DNA from: Lentinus brumalis
Taxonomy: Eukaryota > Basidiomycota > Agaricomycetes > Polyporales > Polyporaceae
Assembly: GCA_001792895.1 (NCBI GenBank)
Contig: MARA01000003.1
Location: forward strand, 682,001-746,000
Direction of reading: 5' to 3'
DNA: 64,000 bases
The notes beneath the pieces were generated by a model. It saw only the letters and a program-made list of their open reading frames with translations. It did no database searches and had not been told where the DNA came from. This document shows positions 33,286 to 44,365 of the stretch, in pieces. How positions within the stretch are numbered: position 1 is the first letter of the stretch; each line of letters opens with the position of its first letter. The position numbers and the translations under genes were made by a program.

Positions 33286-33721
33286 TCTGTGGTTTGGGTC
33301 TCGCGTGCGCGCTGCGCGGGGCGTCGCGGTCGGGTGCAGCCACCGAGAGCCACCGAGGGCGGAGTGAGATGGTTGTTCGTGAACACGGGCCAGGGAGGCT
33401 TGCAGTCGACAGCGAGAGGAACTACACTCACCGGCTGGCTGTGTGAAACGCTTGCGGCTGACACCAGTCCCAATCTGAAGGGATGTCCTCCTGGCGACGA
33501 TGCTCGGAAGCGTAAAGGACTTCAATGTGGCAGCTTCACTGGCAGTGGCGGACGCGAAGAACGGAGTCGGACCTCGTCTCAATTCCGGATGTTACATAGG
33601 TAATACACTGCTTGTCTCTTCACACTCGCACACCGCACACCCTCCGAGATCGTGCTGCCACCTTCCGCTTCCGCGTGCACACGAATGACCCAGCCACGAT
33701 CGGGGGTCGGAGCCGAGCCGC
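33286..33721. other. Intergenic between two minus-strand genes
   Basis: About 440 bp containing the AspRS 3' UTR and the promoter, or a missed first exon, of the membrane-protein gene. The minus-strand frame stays open through much of it, which is why a missed N-terminal exon is suspected. Confidence 0.4.
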
Positions 33722-35780
33722 CTAGGGTTCTAGTCGCTTGGGGTCTCTCGGGAAGAGCGACGCGCGGCGGATGTTGTTGAGCTTGAGGAACAGCATGAGC
33801 ACACGCTCGAGACCGATACCGCCTCCGCCGTGCGGCGGGCAGCCGAGCTTGAACGCATCGAGGTAGTAGCTCATCGAGGCCGGGTCGATGCCCTTCGCGC
33901 GCATGCCCTCTTCGAGCAGCTTCGGGTCGTGGACACGCTGCGCCCCGGAAAGGATTTCCTCGCCCCGCATGAAAAAGTCGTACGAGTTCGACAGCGTCTG
34001 GGAAGAGTCGTATTAGCACACACGTGCTAGGGAGGCGTTCCAGGAGAGTTTGAGCTTACCGGGTCCTCGGGGTCGGGCATGGTGTAGAACGGCCGTAGAG
34101 CCATCGGGAACTTGTCAATGATGTAGTAGTCAGTGTCGTACTTGGCGCGGACGATCCGCCCGAGACGCTTCTCGTTGGCCGTGCTACGTCCGAGGATGTC
34201 AATTCATGCAACCTCTTGAGACACGAGATCACTCACTCGATGTCGTCCAGGTCCTCCCTGGCAACGCCGTCCTCGACGAGCAGGTCAACGGCCTCTCTGA
34301 AGGAGAGCTTGAGGGTCCCTTCAGGGCCCTCGCGCCACTTGAACTCGTCGGCAGGGAACTGTTTCCGGACAGCGTCGATCTCTTTCGAATACTTCTGCCT
34401 GAGTCCGCGGAACATGTGCAGGAAGAGCCCGTCGAGCAGTTCCATGACCTCGTGGTAGTGCTCCTCGATGGCCATCTCGAGATCAAGCCCGATGAACTCG
34501 GTCATATGCCGGTGAGTGTTGGAGTCCTCGGCACGGAAGACGGGCCCAATTTCGTAGACACGCTCGAAGTCGGCAGCAATCGCCATCTGCTTGGCAAGCT
34601 GAGGCGACTGCGCGAGGAACGCCTTGCCTGTGACGTGATATCAGAAAACAATAGGGTGGCTGGCTCAGGCGACGTACCCTTGAAGTAGCTGACTTGGAAC
34701 ACTGATGCGCCGGATTCTGTCGCAGCGCCCTGCAGTTTGGGACTGTGGATCTCAGTGAAGCCCTGGCCATCCAAGAACTCCCGGAAGAGGTGACCAATGC
34801 CGTGTTGTAGCCTGAACACCGCGTGATTCGTTTGCGTCTGCAATCAATCAGACGGACATCCGAGACGAAGTAGCGGGCGGACATACCCTGAGATCGACAA
34901 CACGGTTGTTCAGACGAGTGTCAAGCAAGACACGCTTGAACTGGACGTCCTCGGCCTCCGTCTCTGGGGGCTCTGGACGGTTCGCGTCGTCCACGGTGAA
35001 CGGAAGCACGGTCTCGAGTCCGGAAATGAGATGCAGCTACACGGACCCTGTATCAGCACGACGCACGGCTCTAAAATGACCTAGATGGCTCACCTGCGTC
35101 AGATGCAACTCAACGTCTCCGACCGACGCGCTCTTGATAATCTCCGGCGCCTTCTTCACAATACCCTCCGCGAGCACGATACTCTCGATCTGCAGACCGG
35201 CCGCCCACTTCGCCATCTGCTTGCTGACCTTGCCAGGCGCGACTGTGAGGAGGGCCTGGATGGAGTCGGTGCGCTGGCGCAGGTTCAAAAAGACCATCTT
35301 GCTGCCCTGGGCACGCGAGGTCTGCACACGCGCGCGGAGGAGGACAGTCTGCCCGTCCATCTCGGGCGTAAGCGAGGCGATCTGGACGCGAGTGCGCCTC
35401 GGGCGGGATTGCGACTGGTTGAGGGGCAGCTTGCCGTAGAATTCGGTTGCATAGTCCTATCGTGATACACGGAGGGGTGTCAGTGTCCTCCGAAGACTCG
35501 TCCGCGTGAGTGCACTCGGTACTTACGACCTCCGCTGCCGCCTTTTGCGCCTCGAGCTCTGCTTGACGTGCTGCCTTCTCCGCTGCCTTGCGCGCCTTCT
35601 CCTCCTCTTTTGCACGCTTCTTCAGCTCACTCTTCGACGGTCCCTTCGATGCGTCGGCACCCTCTGCGGCGCTGGTAGATGGAGTTAAGCGAGGTGCGGT
35701 CTGAGAGCATCTGATCGCGCGACTTACGGCGCCTCTGCTGGGGGCTGCTGGGTGGGGTTGGTGGTCTCCGCGTCAGCCAT
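33722..35780 (-). CDS. DPS1: Cytosolic aspartyl-tRNA synthetase
   Basis: Charges tRNA-Asp. Class II synthetase of 553 residues from eight exons: 35780-35728, 35671-35527, 35456-35094, 35036-34887, 34837-34678, 34627-34237, 34183-34060 and 33997-33722. A lysine/alanine-rich helical N-terminal extension ([20 protein letters not shown]) is typical of fungal cytosolic enzymes and binds tRNA. An OB-fold anticodon domain follows ([20 protein letters not shown]). The catalytic core shows motif 2 ([15 protein letters not shown]), a preceding [10 protein letters not shown] substrate loop and motif 3 ([12 protein letters not shown]). All phases fit. It is head to head with the aspartate aminotransferase gene, 308 bp between start codons. 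Confidence 0.97.
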
Positions 35781-36088
35781 GTGGTAGTCTGTTGGCGAGC
35801 TCTTTGCTCTGGGAGAGAGTTTTATAGCGCAGACGACGCTCGAGAATGAGTCGAGTGCAGTCAAGCAGATCTAGAGTTATCTGATCGTAGGGTTAGGAGA
35901 TGGTGCTTTTCGGGGTTAGGGTCTGCTCTAGAGCGTGCCGGCTTGGCCCGGCCGTTCTAACGCCGGGGAAATCCTGATGCGGAGGTAGAGACCCACCCCA
36001 GACTCTCCCCGTCGCCGTGGTGTATATACCAGCGCATCGTCTTTCTTGGTTTCTTGAACTCCCCCCTCCCCGCCAATCCTCGTACAAA
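35781..36088. promoter_or_regulatory. Shared divergent promoter, AspRS / aspartate aminotransferase
   Basis: 308 bp separate the two start codons. On the plus strand TATATA at 36023-36028 lies about 60 bp before the aminotransferase ATG. On the minus side a TTATAG/CTATAA-like element lies near 35820-35826, about 40 bp from the synthetase ATG. I cannot identify amino-acid-control (Gcn4-type) sites with confidence. Confidence 0.6.
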
Positions 36089-37741
36089 ATGCAGGCCATT
36101 GCCCGACCGCTCGCGCGCGCGGCCCCCAGACACGTCCGCTACGCTGGCTCCCTCTCCATATGGTCTGCGGTCCCGGCTGGTCCCCCGGACCCCATTCTCG
36201 GTACGTGTCAATTCTTCGGGCTCGGTTCGTGAAGTTCTGCGGAAGAAGTACGTCGAGGTCGTGCCTGCGGCTTCGTCTGCGCGAGATTGGCTGCGTTGGG
36301 GTGGTCTGCGACCTTTATGTCCCACACACCGACCACGAGACCCACGAACACTTTCTGACGGGGGCAATATCTCATGCAACAGGTGTCACTGAGGCGTTCA
36401 AGGCCGACAAGGATCCCCGCAAGATCAACCTCGGTGTCGGCGCGTACCGCGATGAGAACGGCAAGCCATACGTCCTGAACGCGGTCAAGAAGGCGGAGGA
36501 GATCCTCGTCCAGCAGAACCCGGACAAGGAGTACCTTCCCATCACTGGTCTTCCCGAGTTCACGCAGGCGGCCGCCAAGCTTGCCTACGGTGCGGAGAGT
36601 GTGCCGCTGAACGAGAGCCGCGTACGTGTCTTCTCTCTTGGGCGCTGCTATCTGGTGACGGAGTTCTGACTCGGTGTCCCGACCGTTCTGTAGGTTGCTG
36701 TGACGCAGTCCATCTCCGGGACTGGTGCCCTCCGCATTGGTGGTGCTTTCCTTGGTCGCTTCTACCCACACACCAAGACGATCTACCTCCCGGTTCCTTC
36801 GTGGGGTAACCATACACCCATCTTCCGTGACTCCGGTCTCGAGGTCAAGGGCTACCGCTACTTTGACAAGAAGACCGTTGGCCTCGACTTTGCGGGCCTG
36901 AAGGAGGATCTCAAGGTAAGCCAGCATTTGTCCTCCGGGAGGCCTCTGGCTCACGCGGCGTTCACGGTGTGAAGAACATGCCGGAGAAGTCGATCGTTCT
37001 CCTTCACGCATGTGCGCACAACCCGACCGGTGTCGACCCCACGCCGGAGCAGTGGAAGGAGATCTCCGACATCGTCAAGGAGAAGTCGCTCTTCCCGTTC
37101 TTCGACATGGCGTACCAGGGCTTTGCGTCCGGCTCGACGTCCCGTGACGCCTTCGCTGTCCGGCACTTCATCTCGGAGGGTCACCAGATCGCGCTGTCGC
37201 AGTCGTTCGCGAAGAACATGGGTCTGTACGGCGAGCGTGTCGGCGCGTTCTCGATGATCACTGCCGACCCCGAGGAGCGGGCGCGCGTCGACAGCCAGCT
37301 GAAGATCGTCATTCGCCCGATGTACTCGAACCCTCCCCTGCACGGTGCCCGCATTGCGAGCACGATCCTCAGGAACGACGAGCTGTATGGCCTGTGGGAG
37401 TCGGAGGTGAAGCACATGGCGAACCGTATCATCCAGATGCGCGACCGCCTCTACGCAAACCTCGTCGACCTGAAGACGCCTGGCGAGTGGAGCCACATCA
37501 CGAAGCAGATTGGTATGTTCAGGTACGTATCAGAAGGCTTGCTGCGTGGTCACATGGGAGACGTGCTGACGGATTGTTCGACAGCTTCACTGGCCTGACG
37601 CAGCCGCAGACGAAGGCGTTGGCGGAGAAGGCGCATATCTACATGACGGCGGACGGACGTATCTCGATGGCGGGTCTGAACGCGAAGAACATCGACTACT
37701 TCTCTGAGAGCGTGAGCAAGGCTGTCAAGGGCGAGCTTTGA
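36089..37741 (+). CDS. AAT1: Aspartate aminotransferase, mitochondrial type
   Basis: PLP enzyme interconverting aspartate and oxaloacetate with glutamate and 2-oxoglutarate (malate-aspartate shuttle). Exons 36089-36200, 36383-36621, 36694-36915, 36975-37522 and 37585-37741 give 425 residues. The Arg-rich, amphipathic start ([20 protein letters not shown]) looks like a mitochondrial presequence. Class I signatures: [41 protein letters not shown], the PLP lysine in [16 protein letters not shown] and the substrate Arg in [12 protein letters not shown]. The first intron (182 bp) is unusually long for this window. Confidence 0.96.
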
Positions 37742-38044
37742 GGCTGTTATACCCGCAGGATATGTAGCTAGACGCTAGATGTCGGTAGAGCTCAGGGTGA
37801 TATAGAGCGGCTGGTGTGGCTAATGGATTGAGGCCTGGTGGGGCCCCTAGCGTCCCGATATGGAATGTGCCGGGCCATTCTCGCCACAGTTTGACACGGA
37901 GGGCTGCTTCACTTGCGCTCCGGGGAGGGATCGACGAAGCCCGTCCGGATCAGGAACTCGCGCACCGTACTACAGTAGGTCCTCGCCGCGCTGCCTCCTC
38001 CTCCCCCTTCTCCACTGCCCCCATCTCTTCTCTCCTCGCTGCCC
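37742..38044. other. Intergenic, no gene
   Basis: About 300 bp: aminotransferase 3' UTR and promoter of the Ser-rich gene, with CT-rich tracts near 37990-38040. Nothing else seen. Confidence 0.45.
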
Positions 38045-41007
38045 ATGCCGCCCTCGCCATCGTGCCGACTCTCGACCTCGCCATACTTGCCTGGCGCGTG
38101 GCCCAGTCCCATGCGCGACCACGACGACGGTCAGGACGCGGACGTCTCCTCGCTGTCCTCTCATGGCAGTCTGTCGGCTGCGCGGAGGGACAGCAAGGCG
38201 CGTCGCCGGTGGACCTACACGGGGCCGCGGCGTGTGCACGGCTACTCCAGCACTCCGAGTCTTCGCTGCTCGGACAGTGCAGGCGGGAGCGCGTCCAACG
38301 AGATTAAGATGTCGCCCCTCACCCAACACACAGTACGTGCATATATGCGCGTCTATTACGAGCATAACCTCACCGCGTCCTACCGCGCAGGTATCCACTG
38401 CGCTTTCGAGTCCACTGAACACCCCGGACCTCGCGGACTGGCCCACCCAGCTTGGGGGAAGCGACTCCCTCCTGCTTGACAACTTCGTTTCGCCAGCCAG
38501 CTCTCCACATCCAGCCGCTCGTTATAGCAAGACTTCGCCTTCACGGCACGGCGCAGGCCCATCCACCTACCGTCCTCGGTTCTCGTCTGCAGGCTCCAGG
38601 ACACATCACTTCCCGTCCCTCACCTTGATCCGCCGCTCCTCAACTTCATCCCTGGACTGCCTCCTTTGAAGCTACCGCTCCCCGATATCTCAGTCGAGTT
38701 TCCGTACCAGGAGTCCCCTTCTCCGACAGCGCCTCGAAGGCCCCATGAGCACTATTCTATAAGCCCAGCCCCTTCTGGGCGAAGGGGGCCGGGATATCCA
38801 TCGCCACGGTTCCCTATATCTTCTCAGTCTTCGATGATGTCGACCCCCGATGCGGATTCGCCCGTTCTTCCTCCGAGCAACGGTCTGCAACCTTTTGGCG
38901 ACGAGTCGGACATGGAAGGATCGCTGCGTACGCACCTGCACCCTCCGGAGATGGACGCCTTCGCACTCGCAACAGCGGTAGCGGCATCCCAGTCTCGCTC
39001 ATCTTTCGCCATCCCGCCCTCCGTCCAGTCTTCGGGAGCTTTAGCCTCAGTGGGGACTACACATATGGTCCCGGATGTACCACGGTCACCCACGTATCGG
39101 CGGCCCTCTGCTACCACGGAAGCATCCGCTGGACATCGCGGTCTCATGGCACCAGGTCCACGAGAGGAGGTCCATGGCAAAGGGAGTGGGAGCTGCTTGC
39201 TCCCGGAGCATGTTGAGCCTGCTCGCACTCGGCGTGTGTCGGCTCCTCAGCCTTCCATCTGGAGAAACACTCGTACACAGCCCGTCCGCACCATCAGTAG
39301 TCGCGTCGACGTGGGTCAGGACGGTAGAAAGAACAGGCCATTGAGACAGCCGGTGTTTGGGAAAGTGCGCAAGATTGGCGAGCGGCTCCGAGGGTTATTC
39401 AAGAACAAGGTCGAGCCCGTCCCCAAAGGAAGTCCTGGGGTTGCAAGTGATAGCCTGGAGTACGGCTTGATGACCACTACTACGGCGATCACGAACGTCG
39501 AGTACGAGTCGGTGAGAGAAGGCTCTGACATTCGTGTGACCCATGACGTTGACCGTGTTCGCAGGAGCATCCCATACCGCTCGCGAGTCCCAGAGCCAGG
39601 ATTATGCGCAACCACCGCCGCTCGCTGCCGCTTCCCCTACTGCTCGCTTCCGCTGAACGACTACAGTCGACCATGTCCATCCGCTCACCAGACGGAACTG
39701 CCTCTGTTACTGAGCCACCGCTGACGGTGATGGTGCAGCAAGCCGCCGAACCCGAAGACGAGCCGCAGATCCTCCGCGTTCGAGATCTCGAAGACCCAGG
39801 TCGTTCCCCTCGTACGCCCAAGACAGGGCGGGAGCGTACGCAGACTGCCCCTCAGACCGTCGAAGCCGAACAGAAGCCCATCAAGTCTCGTAGATTCTCG
39901 CTCTCATCCACTCTGACGAAGGCCAAGATGGATGCCCTGCGGTCGACGGTGATACCTCGACCGCCTCTGCCTATACCTTCCTCACAGTCCAAATTGAGCG
40001 TCGCGACGGACATAGCGCGGCATCCTTCTGCGCCGAGGAGTGATCCATCCGGTATCCGCAACTGGAGTACGACGAGTGGTGAAGACTCGGCGGATGATCG
40101 CCTCTGGGGTGGGGAACTCCCTCTCCCGGACGCACACGACGGCCCCGTTATCCGGGTTGTCAGTGATGACTCCCCTGTACGCACGCGGACACATACTGCG
40201 CCATCCCCATCAGCTCTACCTCAGCCGCAATGTAGCGACACACCCACTGCGAAGCATAAGCGATCCAGGCGATTTTCGTTGTCTTCAATGATGGCCAAGC
40301 GATCGTCTCGTGCTGTGCCTCTACCCGGTGGCCAGCCTCCGCTGCCGGGTGCCCCCTCGAGGCCACGCCGGCCTCGAGGAGACACTGTCACCACAATCAC
40401 TCACGGTTCCGTGCAGTTTGACATGGTACATCCCAGGACAAGGCTGAGCATCGGCCCTTGGCCTGCAGTGCCCGAGACGGTGCCATCGCACAGGGCTAGC
40501 CTGGTCTCGCAAAGCTCAGGAGCTGATTCGATGTACTACGATGCCAGGGAGATCGCAAGCGAGGATGATGACCCCCGCTTCGCACCAGAAAGGACCAGCT
40601 CGCCTCGGCCGGATTCCGATCTGGACAGCATGAGCTTCGCGCGAATGGCGGACTGCTCAAGCGGGACGTACAGCATCGGGTCAAGCACTGAGCGCGAGTA
40701 CTTCTTCGAGGCCAGTACTAGTGACCCGTCCACCTCCGGCTCGCACACCTACCGCGTGCACGCCTCGCAACGATACGCAGGTCCGAACACCGTCCGCCAA
40801 CTGGTCGCCGGCAGCTCGAGTACTCCCATCACGAAGACGCTTCGATTTAGCCCGAGTCTGTCCTTGTCCTTTGACATGTCCTGCTCCGACTACGAAGACG
40901 ATGATGACCTGGGAAGATTAGAACAGGAGGAGGAGCTGAGCTTCATGCGGACTCTGGGCTTTGAGTTCGACGAGATCGCTCGGAGGGCGAGGGAAGAGTC
41001 GCTTTGA
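38045..41007 (+). CDS. Large Ser/Pro/Arg-rich protein, unknown, with one-base frame break
   Basis: No known domain. Exons 38045-38332, 38391-39511 and 39565-41007. The second exon needs one extra base, probably near 38612-38621, to connect the frame ending GSRTHHF with the frame that reads PHLDPPLLNFIPGLPPLKLP. With it, all phases close and the product is about 950 residues. The composition is low-complexity with many phosphosite-like RRxS motifs. A segment RRFSLSS occurs twice (near 39891 and 40269), each followed by a Lys/Met-rich helix (TLTKAKMDALRS; MMAKRSSRA), suggesting a repeated short linear motif. An acidic patch and a helix (LSFMRTLGFEFDEIARRARE) end the protein. Possibly a cell-polarity or signalling scaffold; that is only a guess from composition. 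Confidence 0.65.
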
Positions 41008-41232
41008 ACTTTGTTTCGTTCATTATTCGGGTAATGGGGTGCTGCAGGGCAGCACGGGTTGAGTACATTCGTGTCGAACTGTTCTCTGTATAGCTACATC
41101 GTCTCAGTTACCAGTCATTATGTTGTTGTATCACTACACGCAATCGCAGCTGTATCCAGTCGTTTCCCCAGCATCGGGAAAAGCTTAAGCATGCGCGAAG
41201 GGTGACTCCGCAGACAGACTCGAATGAGCGGT
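41008..41232. other. Convergent gap, Ser-rich gene / ELP5
   Basis: 225 bp between two stop codons, AT-richer than its surroundings. Expected to hold both 3' UTRs. Confidence 0.45.
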
Positions 41233-42540
41233 TCATATATCCAGATCCTCGTCTGGGTCGTCGTCGTCTAGATCATCGGCTGAGTCGGGATCATAGAGAA
41301 TAGCTGCTGGTGTTTGTGCCGTCTCCGTATGTTTTCCTGTGCGTATGATCAGTAGCCGTTGGCGTGTCGGGGTATGAGTCCACGAACCTTCGTGTGCGTA
41401 TGGTAGAGGGACCTGCGCTCTGGAGCGCTGCTGCTCCGGAGTGAGGTTCAGGTTGAACGACAGATTCTGCGTCGGGTCTGCTGTGGCTTGGGCCTGTAGG
41501 ACATTTATGACGATCAGCCCTGGCTCGGATGCTGGGGATATGCAGTCGCACCTCGAAGACGGGTTTCTTGGTCCAGAGCGTCTTCAGGTTCTCGAGATCG
41601 CGCAGTTCGCAAGGACCGCCTCCAGCAGGAGACCAGCCCTCAAGCACACGCTCGACGCCTCGACGTCTCCCAGAACCGTCCGTCCCGCCTCTAATGAGGA
41701 CCTCCACGGCGAACTCCTGCGAGCCGCTGCCTTCGCCGTCCTGGCCAAACACGAGCTTCTCCGACTCGTAAAGCCGCTCGGCGATCGGAATGAACACGCC
41801 CCAGAACTTCTCGGGAGGGGAGAGCGGGGGCGGCGGGGTGAGGTAGGCGGAGGAGAGGTGTGTGAGGAGCGCGCTTGGGTGTGCGGTGATGTGCGTGAGC
41901 GAGGGGGAGAAGCGAGTCTGTGTGAGGATGGGGATGAGCGGGCAGGGTGCTAGTGCGTGGATGACGAGACGCGATGAGCCTGTGGGTACGAATGGTGATG
42001 AGAATGTGCGTTTGAGGTTCGTAGGATGGATACTTGCCGCCTCGCGAGCGGACTACCCCTAGGATCTCCGAGAGGAGTTGAGTCGTCTCTGCCAGTGATG
42101 CTACGTCTGACAGAAGAGTATCCGCCGAGTCAATTACGACGTTGAGTGGACCCGAGGGAGCTGGGTCAAGGGTCAGGAGCCATCCTCGAATCTGTAGAAG
42201 CTTCACCAGAGTACATACCCGAACGAACGGTCTCCAATAATTCGCTCTTCACAGCAGCGATCCAATCCTTCCCTGATTCGAAGACATCGTCATATCCTGG
42301 GACGTTCGCAGTTCTGTCCACTACGCGAATATGTTCGGCTTGTATGCGTGATGGGTCCAGAAAACTGGACGGTGGGTAGAGAAAACAGAACAGGATTGTC
42401 GACTCGCGCGTCCGCTCACTCGCTCGCTTGACTATCGCGCGTAGGACTGGCAGACATGACTGAGCGGTCGAGGATTGCAAGAGCAGGCAATGCTGGTTGC
42501 GCGAGGTCTGCGCGAGAGTGGAGGAGAGAAGGAGCGGCAT
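41233..42540 (-). CDS. ELP5: Elongator complex protein 5
   Basis: Subunit of the Elp4-5-6 RecA-like ring that supports wobble-uridine modification of tRNA. At least five exons. Readable blocks are MPLLLSSTLAQ with HCLLLQSSTAQS, then FLDPSRIQAEHIRVVD, PLNVVIDSADTLLSDV, SSRLVIHALAPCPLIPIL, KLVFGQDGEG, and the family end NLSFNLNLTPEQQRSRAQVP with YAHEG followed by an acidic AILYDPDSADD and DPDEDLDI. The start at 42540 is the first Met matching fungal homologue ends. The intron at 42037-41980 uses a GC donor. The donor of the intron after SELLET is ambiguous (near 42225). It shares a 172-bp promoter with the BTB gene. Confidence 0.88.
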
Positions 42541-42712
42541 CTTCGGGCTCTCGCGCGCGAGCAGTGCAGTTTGGACTCTATCCGGGCCGGATTCCGGTGT
42601 GCAGGATGGCTTGCTGAGACTCAGAGGAGGCACGTTGTACTCGCCGCCTCTTCTTTCCGCTGCCACCACCACCAGCCATCACCGGTCGCTCAGATATGAG
42701 TCCTGTACGGTA

Positions 42713-43727
42713 ATGGAGGTCAGTACATTGACTCTACTAGATCTGCCAATGTTACAGACGTTTGATGGATACTCTTGCAGCCAGCTGCATCTGAATCGAC
42801 CGATGCCATCGCGTCTGTCGTATCTCCCACTATCCATCCGTTATTCCAAGACCTGTTCCCTAATGCAGACGTGACTCTGCTGTCCAGCGACGGGTTCCTC
42901 TTTCCCATTGCGTCCGAAACTCTGGCTCGCGTCTCAGGATGGTTCCGCACGATGTTCACGATACCTCAGAACCCCGCCGGTTCGCCAAACACTCTCAATG
43001 AGCCCATCGCCATGAGCGAGAGCGCAGACATCCTTGCTGATCTGCTATCCATCGTCAGTGGGACTTCATTGCCTCAGTTCCACGACGTCGATCTTGTCGA
43101 GAACTTACTGTTTACCGCGGAGAAGTACGACATGCCCTTGCCTATCGCCATCCTCCGGCTTGTACTACCGTCTCTGATGAAGACTCATCCTATCCGGGTG
43201 TATGGAATCGCATGCAGGATGTATTGGGAAGTCGAAGCTCAGGAGGCGGCAGCGCGCACCCTCGCAGTCAACCTGCTCTGCCCCCAGAACCTGCTCGAGC
43301 TACGCCACGTCGAGACTTCATACGTCGTGAAGCTGCTTTCACTCCATGAGAGACGACGTATCCAAGTAAACGAGGAGTTGGATTCTGCGGGTACGTTCGC
43401 GGCCAACACGGATGGATTTTGTCGTGGACTGTGTCGTGAACCTTGCAATCGCACCTCCTGGGCTGTGTTCAAACTGGCATGGAACCGAGAGCCGTGGAGG
43501 TTTCTGGGTTTTGAGGATTCTGGAGAGCGGCTAGAAGACACACCAGAGCTGAACGCGGTACTGGAAACAAAGTGCAAGTGCGGGACGAAGTACTATGATG
43601 CATCGTATACTACACAAAAACTGCAGGCCTTGGCACGCTCCCTTCCAAAAACAATTCAAGTGAGTTCGCTGTGCAGTACTATAATACGAGGAGATATCTC
43701 ACTGTATGCCTGCTACAGTGGGAGTAA
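42713..43727 (+). CDS. BTB/POZ domain protein
   Basis: Likely a Cullin-3 or dimerisation adaptor of the BTB family expanded in mushrooms. Exons 42713-42718, 42781-43659 and 43719-43727 give 297 residues. The BTB fold covers about residues 20-130 (ADVTLLSSDGFLFPIASETLA; VSGWFRTMF), with a helical C-terminal part (ENLLFTAEKYDMPLPIAILR). It ends with a Cys-rich patch (CKCGTKYYDA). The first coding exon carries only Met-Glu and the last only Trp-Glu-stop; both are imposed by clean GT-AG introns and conserved phase. No in-frame ATG near the BTB start offers a simpler model. Confidence 0.85.
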
Positions 43728-44365
43728 TTTATGACCGCGTTGCGTTCGTGTGCTGCTCTGATATCGGACCGCCAATGTCAACCGCTTACACGCAGTCACT
43801 TACCTGTTTCTTCACCTTATTTAATGGACTAGGCTCTGACATATCATACGCCGCAATCGCGTACCATAGATCACTTCCGACACGTCCTGCACAACGATCC
43901 TCGTCCCACTGTCCTACCGTGACTGTACATCGCTGGTTTGTCAACCGAATCCAAAGGTCGCGGTCACGACGCGCCCACGTGACACGCGTTGGTCATTCCC
44001 ATCGGTGGCTCGTATAATGCGAGAGCATATTACCCAACCCATCAGTCGTGCAGTGCAGCGAGGCGTTGTTCCAGGATATTGTGCGACAGAAGCTTCCCTT
44101 GAATTGCCGTTGATGTAACCCACAGCTCGGAGGTGCACGTACGTTGAGGGGCCGCGCCAGTCATCATCTCAAACAACCCCTATCGCGTACGCTGACAGAA
44201 GAAGGCACGTCTACATGTTGACATGCACGCTCGCCCGCCGTCACCGAGGTTCTCCGGTGGATTCATCAGAAGGCGTCCATTGCATGTCCACCGATATAAA
44301 GCGGATGGCGAGGGAGGGTGAATTCCCCACTAATCCACACGGACCTGCCTTCGCCCACAATCCAC
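43728..44365. other. Intergenic, GST promoter region
   Basis: About 640 bp with no supported ORF. It should include the GST promoter; a TATAAAG-like element (TATAAAGC) lies near 44296, about 70 bp before the GST start codon. Confidence 0.45.
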
